From positions 8,053,001 through 8,117,000 of the forward strand of contig JAFREQ010000003.1 of the NCBI GenBank assembly GCA_025331565.1: a stretch of DNA of 64,000 nucleotides. The letters are read 5' to 3'. Origin of the DNA: Holacanthus passer. Its lineage: Eukaryota; Chordata; Actinopteri; Pomacanthidae. The notes under the pieces were generated by a model. That model worked only from the letters and a program-made list of their open reading frames with translations. It was not told the origin of the DNA and made no database searches. Both the position numbers and the translations under genes were made by a program. Numbering within the stretch: the first letter of the stretch is position 1; every line of letters starts with the position of its first letter. Below, in pieces: positions 12,273-26,379 of this stretch.

Positions 12273-14469
12273 GGTGAAAAGGGGAGTCATAGAATGATGA
12301 TGGTGATGGTGGAGAAGGAATAAATCTGCTCAGAGTAGCAAATTGAACATGGAGAGGGAGGTAATTTCGTAGAGCCGTTCTTGATTTCTAGCTCTTGATT
12401 TTCTAAAGCAGCAGTCCATGACGCCGCTGGCAGTTTACCGATCCCATCCGACTTTAGTGATCTTATTGGTGTTCTCAGAAGGAAAATGCAGCACCTATGC
12501 AAAGAGATTGTTTCTAAAGAGTGTGGTTTGGGTGCACATATTGGGGGTCATTTCCTAAAGTATATTTGAATTGTTGTGGGGAATCAAACCTTTGATTTTC
12601 TGTAATTCCAAGCTCAGCCTCTTTCTTGCTTAATCACCACAGTCTAGGTCATACTAAGTGTTTCCTTGGACTGTTTTTGTCAGTTTCCTTCCCTTTCATC
12701 GCCAGTTCAGTTCTCTAGTTATGAACACTGTGCCATGGTTGAAAGTATCCTATTACCACCCTTCTCCCATGTGTAGACAGCTGCCATTATGCTGAATTAA
12801 ACCCAAATATGAAATCAAGGTTGCCAGATTAATGCTCCTCCAGCCTCCAAGGAATACTTACATCATACTAAGTGTCTCGCTGACCCTCGATGCTCTCATT
12901 ACTGCTTGTTAGAACAATTAAATGTGACGTGTGTCAGATTTATAACTCACCCCACTGTGCGTTTGTGTGTGTGCATGTACATGTGTTTATTTTATTCTGT
13001 GCAGATGTGAGCATCTGCCACTGCAGTTAAGACCATTAATACATGTCTAGAGGTGTTTGTAAGTGGATGTGTCTGGTTTGCTGCAACAGCTGTTGTTGTT
13101 TGCTGTGCACTCTGTGTGTACATGTGCCTATGCAAGTTGTTTGACATACCTGGTTTTAAATATACATTTGTATTTGTGCGGCACAGATAGTCAATGTAGG
13201 TGTCAGGGTGAGGTTGCAACTATGTTTGTTAACACATTTAAGGCACAACAACAACAGCTACAACAACAGTCTTGGTTAAAAATAAAATGGATAAAATGTC
13301 CTATATGCAATCACATGTTGGGATTTTGGAAAAGGGAATTTTCTGTGCTGATTTATACTCTCACATACAGAAAACAGTTTTCAACATATATAAACTACAT
13401 ATCACCACTTCTCCAGGCTTTGAATAAAATGAAGGCAGTGCCTAATAATACATAAATACAAAGTAGATACTAAAGAGGGGACTGGCTGCTTTCTTTCAGT
13501 ACACCATCAATCTTACATGGAATGTTGCCCTACAAGTCCTGAGGTAGGTGCAGTTGGATACTGGGTAATTATTATGTGTACTGGTCTTGAATACTGTCAA
13601 AGTAAAAGTGCTGCAGAATAAAACACCCTTGTAAATCATCGTTTTTGGTGACGAATATGGTCGTTGTTTCCCAGAGGCATGGATCTATTTCTGTGGTACT
13701 CAGGTGTTGCAACTATCCTGTTGGGTTTGTGTGTGAACTTGCACACACTGTATCTGTTAATCAAATTTAATTGTCTGATTTTGCAATATGAGCATATTTT
13801 ATGAGACTGTTACTGTACTGTTACTGGCTCCCTTGGAAGTCATAGCCTCTTTGAAGTCTTGTAGCTGGGTTTTAATTCCTCTTGTTATTCCTCCTTTTAA
13901 TTCATCCACTTTTAACCTTTTCCCAGAGCTTTTGACCAGTGTTCTGTGTTTCAAACTCTGACCACCAGAGTGTGCTGTGTGATGGGATTCCCTTTGCCTA
14001 GCCCAGTGCTTCCCTAAATCATGAAACCCAGCACTTCAAAGTCCAGTTCCACTCACTGAAGAAGAGCAGGCCCTCTTGGCCCAGTGTTCGAAGTGGTGTC
14101 CGCACTTCTTCCAGTAGCTCCTACACTAAAGTGTAGGTTAAAAGAGTCTTTTCACAGGAGTAAGCAAACATTGAGAGGGTCAGCACTGGTGAAGAAAAAC
14201 TCCTGGCATTGCTTAAGATTCGCTGCTGTCAGAAGCAACTGGCCTCCTCCTCGCCATGTCCTGTCTGATGTATGGAGCCAATAAGGGGAGACCTTCAGCT
14301 CTAATGAGCAGTGGTCTGCTGCTCTGCTGCTGTGTGTGAGCGCTGGCCGTTTGGCCCCAATAAACACCGAGCTTTATTGGACAACTCCACAGTTCCTCTC
14401 ATCCTTCATCACAGCTCTCCCAGAGACACAAGGGCTTCTGGAAGGGACCAGGTGGGGAAGGAGGGAGGG

Positions 14470-14471
<2 letters not shown>

Positions 14472-14518
<47 letters not shown>
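14472..14518 (+). repeat. (GT)23 microsatellite
   Basis: A perfect GT run about 90 bp before the dispersed repeat at 14560. Confidence 0.97.
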
Positions 14519-14519
<1 letters not shown>

Positions 14520-14559
14520 ATTCGCTTATGTCCAAACTGGGGTAGACTAGACTCACTCG

Positions 14560-14780
14560 ACACAAGACCATGTGATTTGGGACAGCGGTGAAATTGGGGA
14601 CAAAAAGTGGTGTCCTCAATTTGGAAAGCTGTGATTCTTAGGTCAATAGTTAAGGTTAGGGTTAGGTTAAGGTCAGGTAGTCCTTCAAGTTAGTCTCCAG
14701 GAAATGAATGTAAGTCTATGTAAATTTCCCAAAAGTGACATAAGTAAAGACTGTGTGTGTGTGTGTGTGTGTGTGTGTAT
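14560..14780 (+). repeat. microsatellite-linked dispersed repeat with TG tract
   Basis: GGGGACAAAAAGTGGTGTCC, AATTTGGAAAGCTGTGATTC and GTTAAGGTTAGGGTTAGG followed by a TG run (14752-14779) match a mid-repetitive fish element often linked to CA/TG microsatellites. A diverged relative appears at 34930-35150. The GGGTTAGG units here are part of this element and not a telomere. Confidence 0.5.
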
Positions 14781-17700
14781 GAGGTGACCAGGCAACTGTT
14801 ATATGTATAATTAATGACCTCATCCTGCTCCTCCTGCTGTCCAAGAAGGAGAAGAGAAAGTGGGAGTGAAAGACAAAGAGCAGGGATAGCAAGTGACATC
14901 AAGAGAGAGAAAATGACAAGGAGTAAGGGAACAGCAGCGAGGGACAAAGAGATTGAAGGAGGGAAGCATATGTTAAAGGCTGAATTGATTAATAATTATG
15001 AGTTTTGTCAGTGACTGAGTGGCTGTCCCATTACCCCTGCTGTCTACTGGAGGGGCAATTACATAGGATTTACCCCACCACCCCACCACCCATGCTCCCT
15101 CCCAAATAAATCCTCCTTCCCTTTTCCCACTCTTTCATTTTTCATGTGCTCAATCTTCAGCTCTTTCCTGCCTTCCTTCTCTTCCATAGCTTCAGCGGCT
15201 CCTCTATTCCCATGGTGGTAAAGGGAGCTGAATGTAAATAAGTGGTAAACACAGAGGGACAGGACCTTGACTTGGGGGGAAACCTGGCACCGATCAAGCC
15301 CTGCTTGTCACAGCACATCTTTTTTGTGTGTGCTGTGGAGGTGAGGAGGTGTAACAAGGACAAAGGCAAGAGAAGGGTGGGAGGTGACTGGTCTGTCTAG
15401 CAGGGGACTCCAGATGAGGCTGTGGCCCCAGGGGGTCAGTCTGGACCCCTTCTGTCAGCCCACTCCCTCTCTGGGTCCTTCTTCCATATCCTCCACTTTA
15501 GACATAAACAGCTGACCATCAATACCTTAAATTAATACATGCAACACAATACAAACACAAACTGCATCGCTGCATTTTTCATTTTACATTCACATTGCTG
15601 AGAGGGACGGCCTAGAGAAGTGTCAGGAGGTGAAGATGATCTCCTCAAATTACGTCTCTTTCCCTGAACCCCCAAGGGCTCTCCTCCTCCTACGTGCGTT
15701 AACAAAGACGATCTGACTGAGTAATTTGGCCAGTGTTTGGCATTGGTTTGCGTGGCAGAGGAGGAGCCGGTGCACCTGTCAGAGGTGTGGGGCCCATCTG
15801 TACAGTAACATACAGCTTAGTCCCATGCCTGCAGCTAGAGGTGGAGCTGGGGCTTGGGTTACTGCACTCTGGGGGAACGCATGCATGAGTGTTGTTGGTT
15901 ATAGAATGAGTAGGTCCTGTTGGCTCATTAGAAGAAGGAAGAAGGAAATGCAAGTATGAGTGTGTGCATGTGAGTGTGTGTAAAACGGTGTGCACAGGTG
16001 CATCCCATTTGTACGTTACATTTGTTTGTTCACATACTTTGTGAGTTGTGATTTGCATGCCTGAGGGCTCATAATGATTCATTGTCTATAAAGAAGGAGA
16101 GTTGCGTAGTTACGAGGGGCTGAGAAGTTTACGAGGGTTATAAGCACAGCTGCATCCTGCATGTAGACAAATGAGTCTTACGCAAAGGTCTGAGGACTGA
16201 AAACTGTTTGGCAAGAGTGTGCAGAGTGTACACAGGAAAAGTTACATTAGTTTATGGGTTTTCAGTATTTAGACTTGGTGCTAAAAAGATTAGTTGATTA
16301 ATTGATTATTCAGTCAACGGTAAATTAATTTGACAATTTTGATATTCATACAGTCTTGACATTAACTTAAAAATGCGTTCACTGATCATGTCTTCTCAAG
16401 TCTAAGTCTATGTTTTTTTGGAAAAATAATTAACAAATAATAATAATCATAATACTATAATAAAATAATTATAAGCAACCATTCATATCTATAGTGAATA
16501 ATCAACATACAGTGATTCATTATAAATTCTCTGTCCACATTATTGTAACACACATACACACGTTAAAATTTGTTAACCCATGTTTCCCCTTTTTCTCAGT
16601 ATCCCAGTGTTTTCCCCTGGGAGTACAATCATTTATAACCCATTTCCCCTCATGATCCGGCCTGTAAAGATTAAATATGTAGCCGTATCATCAAACATTT
16701 AACGCTCATACTGCTACAAATCAGATTCCTAATCGTGTGAGGACTTCGGGGAAGGGGACTCACGTGCATGTCTTGATCCTAAGTTGAAGTGAGTGTGCTG
16801 TTTGCACGCTAGAGTAATTCATAAAAGTCATGCAGACTTGGAGGCAGACAGGCATCCCCGCTTAGCAGAGTGTTAATTGTTAAATCAGTGTTAGGGAAAC
16901 AATGTTTTCTTGCTCACTTAACGGTGTTGGAGCGTGCGCGTGTGTCTATCTGTGTGTGTTTCTGTGCGTGGCGTAGGCTGGGAAGCCTCTTCAGAACTGG
17001 GTAAAGTGGACTAAGTTTACTGGGGCAGAAAATGGTGAAGCGTGACTCAATCCAGCGCCTTCATACAACCAGCCTCTAAAATATGCCTCTGTCGCATTCT
17101 GTCTGCTCAGTGCCTCTCAGACACACACTCACTCTGTGGTGGGAGGCTTGTATGTAGGACAGGGAAGTGAAGCAAAGGCTCCGACCAAGTTAGAAAAGGA
17201 GAAAGGTGTGTGCACTTGTTTTATGAATGCCCTTTGAGCCCCGTGCATATTGGATATTCTTTTCATTTTCTGCTCTGAGGTTAGTATGAGTATGAATGGG
17301 TCTGACTAAATTCCAAGGTGACTTTCACTGCAGCAAGAATGACATAAGATAGTAGAGTGCACCTGCCTCTTTACTCACAGGCCTTTCTCAAAATCCTACA
17401 CACACACACTTTCATGCACACACACACACATGCACACGCCTGGGCTGAGAGAGACACATAAATAACAGAGAGCCATTCACAGTAATGTGGAATGACAGAT
17501 TTGGGGTGCGGAGTGACACAGCAAAATTCAGATTACGAACAGAGCTGCAGAGAATGACTTAGCAGAATGCCTTTCATCTGCACTTGCTGTCCTTCGTCAC
17601 TGGAGGCTGACAAAAAAAGACACATGAATGGAGATGAAAAACAGGAAAAGACAGAACAGCAGTCAGCAAAAAGATAAAAATAGTGAAAGACAGAAAAATA

Positions 17701-18802
17701 ATAATGCTCATAATGACTGAAGAATGGTAGACATAGAACATGAAACAGAAGGATAATAACTTTCAGTATGACAGTGAGTCAGTAAAACCATTTTAGGTTA
17801 TTTGGCCAGACACGTGAGCAGATGAGGGGCAGTGTGTTGCAGGCTTTAACACCTACTTGTCCATTGTATAAGAGTGGCAGTAAACCCTTTAGACAGTTAA
17901 CTGCAAACAGGTGCTTAAGAGGCTTTATCAACATGTCTGGAATAGATACTATTTTTGAGTCTGTGAGTGTGTACGTGTAAACCTCCAACCACTTGGAAGA
18001 CTGCCCAGAGTTTGATTAGCACATATCCCTGTTTTCCACACCAGGTGGACATCATGATCAATCAGATTCACACAGACACACACTCTGTGCTCTGCTCAAA
18101 ATTAAAGATCAAAAAACCATCCTCAGAGCTTTTTACTATGAATCAGAATCAGAGAGGCTTGTTAAAGCCAGTTTTGTGATGCACAGTCTGTGCTGCTGCC
18201 ATACCCACCACTCTGGTGTTCTAGCTGCTTACTGGATTACTGGGACAGTCAATTTCCATGAGGAATGGAGCGGTGGAGAAAGATGGAAAAACTCCTCAGG
18301 ATGCTTCAGTGGGTTTCCTCTCAAGGTACTGTAAGATGTAGTGAAGTTGATTACACTACACTAGTTGATGTAGCAAGCCTGTGGTTTGAAAGTTTTAATG
18401 AGGGAGTAATTATTTGTTGAATTAGTGTGTTGAATTTGTTGAATTCTCCATCATTTTATTGTGCTTTTATATGCATATATCTAATCGTTATTGTGTATTT
18501 ATATGTGCATGATAATGTTCATGAGGCAGGATAAATGAGGGGGATCCTTGTAAATTCCACCTTTATATTTAAATAAATATTTGCAGAAACTGTAGCTTGG
18601 CTGTTTAATTTCCTCTTTTGTATATTTCACACTGTGTCTGTTTGTATACATTTGTTAGTTCATGTGAGTGTACCTTGCATGTGTGGAATGGAACATAATG
18701 TGTCATTGGTGTATTATGCAAAGAGGTGAGGTGATATTCAGCTCTCTCTGAGATGGCTGTAAACATTGCACCAACGAGCCATTCCGCTACCTTCACTTGC
18801 CA

Positions 18803-18803
<1 letters not shown>

Positions 18804-18848
<45 letters not shown>
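18804..18848 (+). repeat. (CA)22 microsatellite
   Basis: A perfect CA run followed by a short TAACCCTAACC remnant near 18874. Confidence 0.97.
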
Positions 18849-18851
<3 letters not shown>

Positions 18852-19294
18852 TGTACACAGAAATCTGGGTTTTAACCCTAACCGTGCCACAGTGTCACAG
18901 TGGGACATGCTGTACTGTGTTGCCTCTCTGTTGGGGGCTAAGCTCTTCACTAATGACGAATGCTGGTCTAGATAGGCTACCTGCCGCTCTCGACACTCTT
19001 CACTGCATTCAGTCTCCACGTGCCACCTGCTTCACAAGTCTTAGTGGCCATATACTGTCCATCTTCACCATGCTGGAGGATATCTATAATGCATGAGCGG
19101 CATGCAGATGAGAATTAGAGGGATATTTCTGAGTTATTAATGGTGGGGTGTTACAGATTCACAGCAGGCAGCATTAGGAGCGACCTCAGAAAGACAGGAA
19201 AGCCTCCTGAGGGCAACAAAGGACTGATGGATCTGTGCACTCTGTCTTTAACACCCAGTGATGTGTATTATGGTGTCTGTGTGCATGCAAATGT

Positions 19295-19296
<2 letters not shown>

Positions 19297-19332
<36 letters not shown>
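19297..19332 (+). repeat. (GT)18 microsatellite
   Basis: A perfect GT run in intron-like sequence. Confidence 0.97.
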
Positions 19333-19334
<2 letters not shown>

Positions 19335-22010
19335 TAGTGTGCATAGAACCATGGCTGTGCAATAGTCTCGGTCACACCCCAGTGCTCCTGACCAGAGAGT
19401 TGATGTGAGGACTGATGAGTGGCTGATCCATGCACCCAAAAGAGGTCAAAGGGTAAAGGTCATTGTTACTCTGGGTCTGTATGGCTTAGGAAGAGGGCAG
19501 GAGGAGGACAGGAGGGAGAGATAAGATTGAGAGGGATGTCTCTGAGACATAGTGGGAGAGAGAAATGAAGCAAGGAGGGAGGGGAGAGAAGTAGCAGGTG
19601 GAAAAAGGTTGAATGTGAGACATGGAACCAAAAGATTAAATGGGTTCAAGGAGAACAATATATACCCATGTCAAAAACAGATAACTGAATTAGTCATTCA
19701 ACTTATACCCATTAATCACAGTGTTTTGCATGTTTAGTATTGGTTCTCTGCAGGAACCTGATACCCTGAATGTCGTGTAAGCTACAAATAATCAGGTGAA
19801 ATAATGAGAGAAAACAAGATTCTTTCCCTGAAAAGTCTATGTATTTCTGCATGAAAGACTACTGTGTACACCCTTGCAGTGTGGTGGGATGAAAAGAAGC
19901 ACTTTTACACAAACCAGTGAATCCTTTTATCAAAAATAATTAAATTCAAACCTGACACTCTAAAAGTTTTTTCTAGAAGTCTAAAAAAGTTGTCATCCAT
20001 AGATCAAGAGTAAACACATGTTTGCACTTCAAAGGGTAAAGTCATAAAATCAAAGTAACAAATGCCAAGATATCTTGACTTTTAGTCCCAAGTATAGGTC
20101 AAACTCCAAAAACACTGGAACCTACATTTCCCATAAATCAACTTAATAGCATCTTTCACCAGACCCTTCCCGACTGTTAAATTTTTCATCTTTCAAACTC
20201 CGTGCCCCTGGTTTATAGGTTTTCTGTCATATACTTGAAGTCTCAAATCTAACTCAAGATAACCTTCATGACACCAGTATAACATTTTGAGGGTTATTTT
20301 CTCAGACTCCTCCAGAGCCACAGAAGACGTGGCAGAGCTGTTTTCACAAGCTGAGTAGCACTCTACATAACGAGTAGACTGACCTTCAGGTGTAAAATCG
20401 ATGGAGTGCCCCTTTACAGAAAAATATGGTACCATCACTACAGAGCATCTTTTTACTGTGCTGCCAGTCAAAATAGTCTGGCAAAAAAAGAGTTTAAAAA
20501 AAGCAGAAGAAACATTACTGAGCAGTTGTGTGTGCAGTAAATGCTGGTATTAATGCAGTATAAACTCATTCTCTTATTGCAGTGCCTGATCACTCCCAGT
20601 AACGTGGTTTCTTGTGTGCATGTTAACATAGTTCGTGTCTCCCTCCCTACAGCTCAGTACTGTATACAGTCATATCCTGTTTGTTGGTACAGCCCAGCTA
20701 AACTCACTCTCCTCTTTGCCCCCACTGTCTGCCTCAGTCTGTCTGTTTTTTTTCTGTACGTCTGGTTAACTGAGAGAGAATGGGGGGGGTACATTCCTCC
20801 AGTGCTTGCCAAAAACAAAAACAACCCCTCTCTCCATGGAGCAACCCACCAACATCCTTCATCCCCCTGCTTCCCTTCTTTTCTTCTACTTTCCTTCCTC
20901 CCTCACTGAATCGCCTCTCTGCTATGCACCCATGTCTTCCCTCCCACCCCTCTCCTCCCCAATCAGCCCTTTACCCCACATGCCCTGTCCTCTGCAACCC
21001 CCACCCACCCCTCCCCATCACTGTTACATAAGCCTCCAGTCATAGATCCAGGCCCTATCACTGTTGTTTTCCCCCCTGTGTGTCTATTGGAGCCTCAGCA
21101 TCCAGGGCCAGCCCTTAATGAGTCCCCTACAAAGGCCCATTGATGAGAGGCCCAGTGTGAGAGAGGATGACCCCAGCCAAGAGCACCCAGAACTGGGCAT
21201 CAGCTGCCCCGGGCTCTCCCTCCACACAAAGACGTCCACTGTGGACAGAGACCTGAAAGGGCACAGAGAAAAAGAAGGAGAGAGAGAGAGAAAGGGGGAA
21301 AAGAGGGAGGCGATATCCTGTTCAAACAACTTAGAGAGTGTGACATAGAAAGTTATCAAAAAAATGAAACAGATGTATGACTTCATCACAGAGTAGCCGC
21401 TATCAAGCCTTATGCTTCCTCCTCCTCCTCCTCCTCTCTGCCTCCTCTGTGCATCCCAAGAACAGTGAGACCCACCCTCTGCCCTCCCTCTGCCAGGGAG
21501 TTGTCAGTGTCTTTATCTCACCCATGGATCATAACTTAGATCTGAAGAGTGGACCACAAGGCTCTAGTCTGTCACATATCCTCATCAGAGGCTATATGTT
21601 GCTCAAAGGAGCAATCGCACCACTTTGATGGGACCCCCGCACTCTTTTTGGAAACATTTGGACTAATCGTAATCCAGCTGGTTTTCCGGAGCCAAGTTTA
21701 GAGGAGATAGATGTGTTTGTTTCACATCAGATTTGGACTACAACTCGTTGTTTGGGCAGCCAACTTGGATGGAGAGTGAAAGGAGAATGTGGACAGATTA
21801 GACTGGACTGTTAGAAGCTGTCGTGGCACGATCATTTGGAGGAGTGGGATGTTTTATGACTGACATGGCTTAACTAGTTTCTTGAAGTCATCTGTCAGTA
21901 TTCCCTGATTACACCTAATAACAGAGAGGGAGAGAAGAGGCTGTAGAGCCAGTTTGGGTCTTGATTGAGAGTTGGTTATTTTCAGTGGCATTTTTTGGAT
22001 CAGCTGAACG

Positions 22011-22076
22011 ATGACTCTCGCAGCACGACTTGAGGACTTGGAGGTGACCCTGGAGCACATGCTTATGGATGTCTTT
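22011..22076 (+). CDS. frmd4a: candidate alternative first coding exon 1b of frmd4a
   Basis: ATG with A at -3 opens 22 codons beginning MTLAARLEDLEVTLEHMLMD and ending in VF, directly at a near-perfect donor (GTGAGT) in phase 0. It would fuse in frame to the ATG-initiated FERM exon at 53928. The peptide is amphipathic, with leucines, valine and methionine spaced like a short helix (L3, L7, L10, V12, L14, M17, L18), unlike random intronic translation. Upstream sequence (21600-22010) holds several out-of-frame ATGs and no obvious CpG richness, which weakens the case for a first exon. I do not recognise the peptide. The phase has a one-in-three chance of matching by accident. Confidence 0.4.
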
Positions 22077-25000
22077 GTGAGTTTGCCCATTCTTTCATTT
22101 CTTCAATTTTGTTTTTAGTCTATCACAAAGTGCATTTAACTGAATGCATTTATCTTAGTCTTTCATCACCATCCCTCTCTCTCTGTGTTTCATATGGGTG
22201 ACCTCTCCAGTGCATAATTGCAGTAGGAGACCAGAGGCCAACATGTGTTCATATCTCTTTCCAGATGCTCTCTCATTAATTTGCAGGGAAAAAAACATGC
22301 TGATTAAACATCAACCTCTCCGCACATGGAAATTTAGGGTATAAACTGGCTGACCAGGAATCTAACCTGGACTGCATGGCCTAGACATGACTCAACACAG
22401 TGTGAGTCCCGTGAGTTAAGACTTTGGGAACGTTAACTCAGCATGTGAGGAGCTTTCATCCAACCAACTCCAGAGTATTAAATCTAGCTACTTGGCTTAT
22501 TTATGCTTTCTGTGGTCCGCAGCCTTCAGAGTTATCTGCAGATAGTCATAAATCTTTTGATTAGGAATGAACGAAATCTCCAAGTGAAGGAAGTGAGGAT
22601 TGAGAATAAGGAAATGAGGGATGAAAGAGGAATGAGAATGAGAAGGAAAGTCTGATGGATGCGATAGTCAGATTTCTATTGGCCGTGACGCTTGGATAGA
22701 GGTAGATTACTCAGGCCCCTGCGGTTTAAAAAGCATTCAGGCTGTGGGAATGAAAAGCTGCTCTACACTGCATCCCTCACACACACGGACACACAAACAT
22801 GCACTCACACATATTTAGATACAGTAACATGCAGGCACATTTAGTCTACCTTTGCAGAGACACACACACATTGTAAATACGACATCAGAATCCCTGGTTG
22901 CCTTGATCTGCCGGCTGCTGTAATGAGTTTGGTTGTTAAGCTGCTGTTTTCCTTTAACATTGTTTACAGGCACAGGCATCTGGAGAGAGCAGTAATCTGT
23001 CCTTCCCTGACATATATACTGAGCTTCCAATGAACACTACCAGCGCTCGTTCTACTGCTGCAGGGCATCGATGTCACTGATATATGCAGATGCCTGAATA
23101 CATCAACCGATTTTGGAGATTTGGTCATTTTCATATATCCAATAGATGATTTATGACTGAAGCAATAAAGATTAGTGTTTATGGCCAGAACAGGATTTGG
23201 ATTATTCATGCCCTGCATGTGGGATGGAAAAAACGGGAGTCAGGAAAATGCTTCCTTCCTCTACATTTCCTCTCAGCATCCTAATTAGACTGCTTATTTA
23301 TTTCTCTAATTGCTGGTAGGGGCTGGAAAACAGAGGGTTATCTGGCCACTTTGCATACTTAAATGAGAAATATTCAAATCGCCTGCACTCTTCCTAGGCC
23401 GGCTGCATACTGAGCACACATATGGCAATACATGGGTATATTCAAACACACATGTACACACACACAAATTCTAAGACATGCAGACATGAGCTAAGAAGAG
23501 GCTTATTTCAGTGAACCATCAAATAAAGGCAGGTTGAATTAAATAAGGCTTACCAGCAGCAGACGTGTGTCATGGATCAGGCATCTTATACTTCTGAAAA
23601 TATTTGTCAGCATGTTCCAGAACAGGAGACTCGCAGTGATATTGTGCATATATTGGAGTTCAGTGATCGTAACTGGGTGTCAGCATATACATGTAAGTGT
23701 TAAACATTTCTGTATGTGTGAATTAACCCAGCAGTGAGCAGAGATAGAGGTCGTTAGAGGAATATTAAGGGTCATTAGAATAATGACAGTGCTTCTTCAT
23801 CCTCCAGTAGAGAAGGACCTCCAGAGCCCTATCTGTGCTGTTCATTGGCTTGAAGCAGCAGCTGAGTGCACAGCTATATCAAGGGTGCACAGCTATTTTC
23901 ATTAGCACAGCAGCGCATATGAATGATTCAGGAAAGCCGGGAGGATCTGAGGCAACAAACTTCCTTTACAGCCTCTTTTACTACAAGAAAAGGAGGTCAC
24001 TATTTTGTTGCCTTGATTGCTTGCAGGAAGCTGGAGTCGAAGATTTTTCAGGTCAACACTTTTATCTCTTGTGCCTTCAAGACCACTATCATACAGTAGA
24101 TTTAAAGCACATGGCTGCACACGACATGGTTACAAAATCATGCCTAACAGCTCAGGATTTATAAATCTAACAAGAAAACCCACCAACATTGTGAAAATCA
24201 GCCCATATTTTCAAGAAACTCTGTACTGCCATTGTCACAAAGGCAGAGAAAAGTTTAAAATAGATGACATGCACCCCCAAAAATGTCTTCTAAAAGAGAA
24301 AGAATGTCTGTTCATTTTAAATAAAAAATAATCATCTGTGTTACTATGCTACTCAGTCTCCACAGAGGTTTCATTCAGATAACTAACATAGCAACACTGC
24401 CACATATGCAGTGACAAGACCCTTTGGCATGAACAAAAAAGAGGCATGATCTGTATCTGGTGATTGGATTTTTTTTTTCTGGCGACTATAAAATGTCTGT
24501 TCATGGCATCATATCAGCTTCTGCCAAAGCTGCTGTCTATTGTGTTGCTGGTCTGCTGAGCTGCGAGGGGAGGACAGAGAGGGAGAGAGAGAGAGAGATG
24601 GCAGCTCCTCTTTCAGAGGCTGCCTCACCGTCTCTCACAAAGACTGACAGTCACATCAGGAAATGAAGCGTTGCTATTAAAAATGCATTCAATCCTTGTG
24701 TAGTTTAATTGAATCTCCTCCTCTTGCCCCCCACATACGCCCCTCACCCCCCAGTCCTCTCCTCCAACATCCTCATCCCTTCTATGATGCATGCCTGGAG
24801 GCACAACTAAACATCCCTTCTCTCACTCTTCTACCTCGTTTTCTCCTCCATCCCCCTCGTCTCCTCTGACAGAAGGAGACCTCAGCTGGATGGGATTGTT
24901 TCCATCACAGCTGTACGGCTCTGCTCTGCTCTTTTCAACACTGTCTCCTCTCTTTCCAGCAGCCATAAAGCACTACTTCATATCATTGCTGGTCTGCCAC

Positions 25001-25620
25001 AAAGGGACAAAGGGCCCTGCGGTCTCTGACAGCATTCAGTCTGCAAGGAGCATAAACACTGTGACGTACTGATACCGACAACTTGTATTCTCTCCACCCC
25101 ACAATTGTATTACTGCATTGTACATTATGTGTGTGTGTCTATGTGCATGTCCCTATCCCTTTTTCCAGGCATGCTATTCGCTTTTGACCATGCTACTGCA
25201 GATGTGTTGTTTCACATAGAGGCCATTGACTGGGTGTATTATGTGTGACCATTCTGTTATGTAATGGGTGTGTCCTCTGCTATGTGATAAAACTGTTCAG
25301 TTATAGCAAGCAGACCTCCTCCTCTTTCTTCCTCCCTCCCTCATTCTCTAGTTCTGTCTGTTCTCCCTCTCGCCTCTACATGTTTCACTCTCGCTTTGTC
25401 CCTCTCCCCACCAAACAGTTGTCATCCCGTTCACATTAACCTAACAGTGATATTGATCAGGATGAGGTCAAGTCCTCTGAGGACCAAGGCATAACTTTGG
25501 AGACATTTCAAAGCCTTTTCTCAGCAACCTTACCCTGCTTGTCCTGTTTTTTTAACGATTATTTCTTCCCTTTATTTGATAGCAGACAGTAATAGAGGCA
25601 GACAGAAAGCGAGGGGTGAG

Positions 25621-25690
25621 AGAGGCAAGGCAAGTTTATTTGTACAACGCCTTTCAGCAAAAAGGCAATTCAAAGGGCTTTACATAACTG
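25621..25690 (+). mobile_element. dispersed teleost repeat fragment
   Basis: GGCAAGGCAAGTTTATTTGT followed by GCAATTCAAAGGGCTTTACA is a motif seen very often in fish genomes as the conserved end of a SINE/LINE-type retroelement. Only about 70 bp are present, so this is a truncated copy. Assignment is by recognition, not by search. Confidence 0.65.
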
Positions 25691-26379
25691 GGGATCTTGT
25701 TGTTATGTGGTATGCATTTCAACTATTCTGCTGGATGCCCCGGTTGTCTGATTTTTCAAGGTTATGTCTGGTATATTCAGTATTTTTCCTTGTTGTCGAT
25801 AAAAAAATCCAAACAAAACCAACATAGCTTTAGTCTGTCTATCAATACTCTCTGACTTCCCTACCCTGTCTTGGCCATTTAGCAACAAGCCCATTCATTT
25901 CTACCGAAGACATGAATCTTTAAAACAGGTCACAATGTTACCCAGTGCAATGGTGTGACTCACTTGTTTTGGTACATGGCACAAAAGAATAAGCTATATC
26001 AGTTTGTACTTGTACAAATAATTGTTAGTCTTGATCTTTTCATTGGATTTGTTGACAAAGAGAAAAATATAGATTTTAAGAAATATATAACAGAGCAACA
26101 AATTCTGTGTTATTATACAAAGTTCCTGGAAGACTTCAGTTCCCACCATATGATGAGTGAAATTTGAATAATATAGTCAGATTCAGCAATCAGATGTGTC
26201 CCATTTTCTTGCCTCATTAGTCTTCACTCTGATTGCAGAATCACCCAAATAAATAGAGAAAAGACAATTACCATAAACCTAATCCAATTTTTATGTGCAC
26301 GTCCATAAACTAATCAGCTATTATCATTCAGCCTTCAATTTCTATCATCTGTATGGTCCAGATTCTGATGTCAACTGGC

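Larger units (their letters stand above)
5134..22010 (+). other. intron-like sequence between candidate exons 1a and 1b
   Basis: No coding exon is recognised. The interval holds microsatellites, the SINE candidate near 11.2 kb, one X-box-like motif and the possible conserved block near 6.8-7.1 kb. Long ORFs seen here run through CA/TG repeats or pyrimidine-rich tracts and are not credible genes. Confidence 0.6.

Noticed and set aside
14649..14670. GGTTAGGGTTAGG telomere-like units
   Set aside because: Only two units, and they belong to a dispersed fish repeat. Not an interstitial telomere array.
22354..22370. tRNA T-arm-like sequence on the minus strand (stem CCAGG/CCTGG, loop of 7)
   Set aside because: The rest of a cloverleaf could not be built. 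The B box has a mismatch and no A box or anticodon arm is clear.
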